Shown in pieces: positions 61,098 through 64,000 of a stretch of 64,000 nucleotides of DNA. The DNA is taken from contig NC_063155.1 of assembly GCF_020921035.1 (NCBI RefSeq), forward strand, positions 29,319,294-29,383,293, in the 5' to 3' direction. Below the pieces are notes generated by a model. That model worked only from the letters and a program-made list of their open reading frames with translations, ran no database searches and was not told the DNA's origin. The position numbers were made by a program, and so were the translations under genes. Each line of letters starts with the position of its first letter. Position 1 is the first letter of the stretch. Origin of the DNA: Rhodamnia argentea. Taxonomy: Eukaryota; Streptophyta; Magnoliopsida; Myrtales; Myrtaceae.

Positions 61098-62359
61098 CTA
61101 ATCACAGCCGTTCATCCTCAGCCGTCTTTTGTCCGTGGACGTTGCCGAGGATGGAGCCGAAGCGGAAGCGGCAGCAGCCTTGGAGGGCGACGACGGGGAA
61201 GACGAAGAAGTCGACGGTGGCGACGACGAGACAGAACAAGCTGGCGGCGATGGCGATGGCGACGACGCCGAGAGATCCGAATCATCGTAATCGTCGTCGT
61301 GGTCCTCCTCTCGCAGCTTTCTCTTGGGATTCACCTTCGCTGTGTTTTCGGTTTCGGTTTCGTTTCTCTCTCCAAAATCTCTCCTCATGTACGCTTTCAG
61401 TCGCTTCACGTCCGATAGCTTCACAGGCTTCACGATGAACTCCTCTGCTCCTTCCTCCAAACACCTGTTCATCAATTTCCAATTCAAATCACACCCACAC
61501 GAAGAAAAAATAAAATAAAATCTGCCAAATCAGGTGAAAGAAATTAAGGAGAAATGCTGAAGAATACCTGTCCATACGTGCCAAGACCTTTTCGGATGAC
61601 ATGATCACAACGGGTATCTCTCTCAAAGCAGACGATTCCTGCCGTTGGACAGACATTGGGTAGATTTATTTTCATGAAAAATCCAACCTTTCTTTTTCTT
61701 TTTTGGTGAAAGAAAGAAACTTTTGATAAGTAAAATAACGACCTTGATTCTTTTGAGCAAATCATATCCACTAATTCCAGGCATGCAATAGTCCGTGATG
61801 ATCAAATCCACCTTCAAGTTCAACCCCTGATAACCAGATGCGACTACGGTTTTGTTCAGGCTCATTCATAAACAGAGTAATGGCCTCGCCTCACTTCCAT
61901 TTTCAGCCAAACTTTGCAAAGAAGAAAGCAATACATACGAAATAACACTGAAATGTCTTGGAAAAGAAAGTGAGAGCTTTTCGATTGCCACTCACATTGA
62001 AACGACCGGAGCTTTTGTCATCGTCCAGACCCAGAAACTGCAGAGCTCTGCTTCCACTTTCCACAGTGGTCACTACGAAATTGCGACACCAAACGTTCAT
62101 CTCTCGAAACCCATAACTCTTTCTCTCCATGAGACGAAAGGAAAAGAGCACGTTTCGGCTCCCTCGAGCAAGAGGTTTAAGACACGCGATTACCTTTGAA
62201 GGAAGAGATTCTGAGCAATTGCTCGATGACTTTCCGATCGACGAAGCTGTCATCGACGGCCAGGACGTGAGCCTCTCCGGAATCAGGGGGCTGAAGCGGA
62301 TCGAAGGCGTCGACGTCGCAGGTCCTCCTCCGCCACGAGACGACGTCGTCTCTTTCCAT
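61098..62359 (-). CDS. Type-A two-component response regulator (ARR3/ARR4-like)
   Basis: Five exons, 62194-62359, 61996-62072, 61743-61826, 61568-61638 and 61098-61464, join at GT/AG sites to 254 residues. A receiver domain fills about 31-155: acidic pair D36-D37 in [12 protein letters not shown], phosphoacceptor D93 in [16 protein letters not shown] with the conserved Ser/Thr position, and K145 in FIVKPVK. The tail (about 160-254) is basic, then Asp/Glu-rich, then Ser/Pro/Ala-rich, and has no GARP DNA-binding domain. That makes it a type-A regulator, a cytokinin-induced negative-feedback component receiving phosphate from AHP proteins. Five exons and the long tail fit ARR3/ARR4. The ATG at 62357-62359 is the first in-frame ATG. 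Upstream GTG is ignored. Confidence 0.93.
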
Positions 62360-63635
62360 CACCAGCTCGCTTCGGAGGATGAAATTCAGCTGGTTATGGA
62401 GCTAATAAAAGATGCAAGTCTCCAGCTTTTTTGCTTTTTCACTTGACCCAGAGAGGCAAAAACGAAATGGCTCCTGTTCTGCACTCTCTCTCTCTCTACA
62501 ATCACCATGGAATTTGCATTGCTTTTGTTTTGAGGCAGAAAGGAGAGAGGAAATGCGTTGTCTGGTCCTCTCTCTCTCTCTCTCTCTCTCTCAAGCTTTT
62601 GAGGATTGAAAATGAGACCAAATCTTGCTGTGTCGAGGAGATCTCAAATCTTGGGATTATTTTAATGGATTTGAGCTTCGCAGGCGAAAGATTCTGACAT
62701 CGACTTTTGGGTGTGACATCCACCCAATTCGCAGCCGATATCTCGCGATACACACTCATCAGTTTTTTGCCTCCTCTTCTTTTTCGTCAGTTGAGTGGTC
62801 AAAGTCTTTTGACAGCGAGTCAAATGGAGGAGGAGGGGGTTAAAGACGAGCGCGGCCGCATCAAAACGAGAGAAGCAAACCTCACAAGGCTTCTCAAATA
62901 TGGGATCAAAGAGAGACTGAAGTATCAAAGACATGCATGAGTTTTCAACGATGGTGGAATGGAACATACGTACATCTCTGCTTTGTAAATTTATGAATTT
63001 GATACCTCAATTTAGCGTAATTGCACAAATACCCGCGGAATATGCCATTTTCCTTCTCTCCACGGATGAGAGCCAAGTCAGCTCAATTCAGAGAATGGAT
63101 CGAAACAGTATGGATGGATCGATTTAAGGGCGATTCTAAGGATAACCGGTTCGCTTCCCGATTCCACGATCCTAAAACTAGACCATGACCGATTCGATTT
63201 CCGACTATGAGATAGGAATAGTGTCAGCAAGGCGGTCGAAGTGGGCGGAGGGCGGTGGCAATTCAAAACCTACCCAATTATGCAAATTGATTTTACATTT
63301 TACTCAACTTGAATTACACGACCGACACGTTTTGATTTTTTTTTTAAATCCAAAATGCTTGAAACTTTCAGAATATTAAGATGTCGGACCGCATGTATTT
63401 CTGCATCATTTTGCAAAGTTCCTAAGATATTGATGGGAAAATGAGAAAAATGTTTTTCCACAATTGCTCATTCATCATCGAACAAGTGAAGTTGAAAAAA
63501 GAAGCTAAGTTAAAAAATAAAGGTCCTAGGACAGTACGTCAAGTATCATATCCATGATTCGAGCTAGACTACCGACATGTGCACAGTTGAAATGGCCAAA
63601 ATTGAATTGAATTAGAAAAGAAAAACAACCGGTCA
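62360..63635. other. Upstream region of the response regulator; no other gene seen
   Basis: Includes a CT microsatellite (about 62570-62593), likely in the leader of the response-regulator transcript. Further right the DNA has no supported genes. 63120-63260 holds phrases such as CGATTCGATTTCCGAC, resembling degraded TIR elements. Confidence 0.45.
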
Positions 63636-63689
63636 ACAGAATCATATCAAATTCGACCAAAAAAAAAAAAAAAACAGAATTATATCAAA
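63636..63689 (+). mobile_element. Minimal poly(A) retroposon insertion with 16-bp target-site duplication
   Basis: ACAGAATCATATCAAA (63636-63651) and ACAGAATTATATCAAA (63674-63689) flank TTCGACC followed by about 15 A. This is the plus-strand member of the four similar insertions. Confidence 0.75.
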
Positions 63690-64000
63690 AGTCAAGCCAG
63701 TACTCAATTAACGGAGGTTGAATTGATCAACTCAAGTTCGATTTCCATCTTTTTAACTTTTTAACATGCATATTCTTTTTACTGACATCAAGGTGCCTTC
63801 AAATTATTTTTTTATTAGGTTGACTTTTGGTTTTCGATAATGGATTTTATTATATATTAAATATCTTAAATCTCGCTAATGAGGCGTTGAACGAATTGAT
63901 TGAGCTTCCTGAGCCTTACACAATTAAATTGATGAGGTCTCAAATTTGACTTTCAAATACCACGTCTTGGGGTCTTATCCGATGGCATTGGCACACCTCC
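63690..64000. other. Window edge, no gene seen
   Basis: AT-rich DNA with no coding or structural feature that I can support. Confidence 0.5.

Overview
This is nuclear DNA from a flowering plant, almost certainly a eudicot. Introns are GT/AG, intergenic DNA is AT-rich and full of miniature transposons, and the genes belong to plant-only families (type-A response regulator, group-I formin, GATL, BIR-type receptor pseudokinase). The style of the GC-cored miniature elements makes me think of Myrtales, but that is a weak guess.

Layout: 169-1468 (+) holds the last four coding exons of a PP2A catalytic subunit; the 5' part lies outside the window. 2.8-7.0 kb is a cluster of terminal-inverted-repeat elements. 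8.57-10.39 kb (-) is an intact, single-exon BIR2-like LRR receptor pseudokinase. From 9.6 to 28.6 kb the DNA is a nested tandem duplication of this gene, its upstream region and the 3' end of the neighbouring MYB gene. It leaves two kinase-less BIR2 copies: one still membrane-anchored (15415-16191, -), and one fused in frame to the tail of the MYB gene (23085-23822, -). The intact MYBD-like gene follows at 28478-29845 (-). 30-41 kb has no gene I can support, but carries a Ty1/copia RNase H remnant, a tandem duplication with an AT microsatellite, a paired G-box and a small TIR element. 41989-43074 (+) is an intronless GATL glycosyltransferase. 48058-50685 (+) is a seven-exon WVD2/TPX2-family-like microtubule protein. 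52277-54834 (-) is a two-exon group-I formin. 59985-60419 is a Harbinger-type MITE. 61098-62359 (-) is a five-exon type-A response regulator.

The most interesting part is the BIR2/MYB duplication. BIR2-class proteins are known to restrain the co-receptor BAK1. Here the duplication has produced a membrane-anchored ectodomain and a predicted secreted ectodomain. The latter combines a duplicated BIR2 upstream region with the MYB gene's 3' end, including an LxLxL motif. Element insertions present in some duplicates and absent from the matching sites in others give a relative order of events. Four very short poly(A) insertions with target-site duplications, and a miniature LTR element with about 35 bp between its LTRs, are also worth attention.
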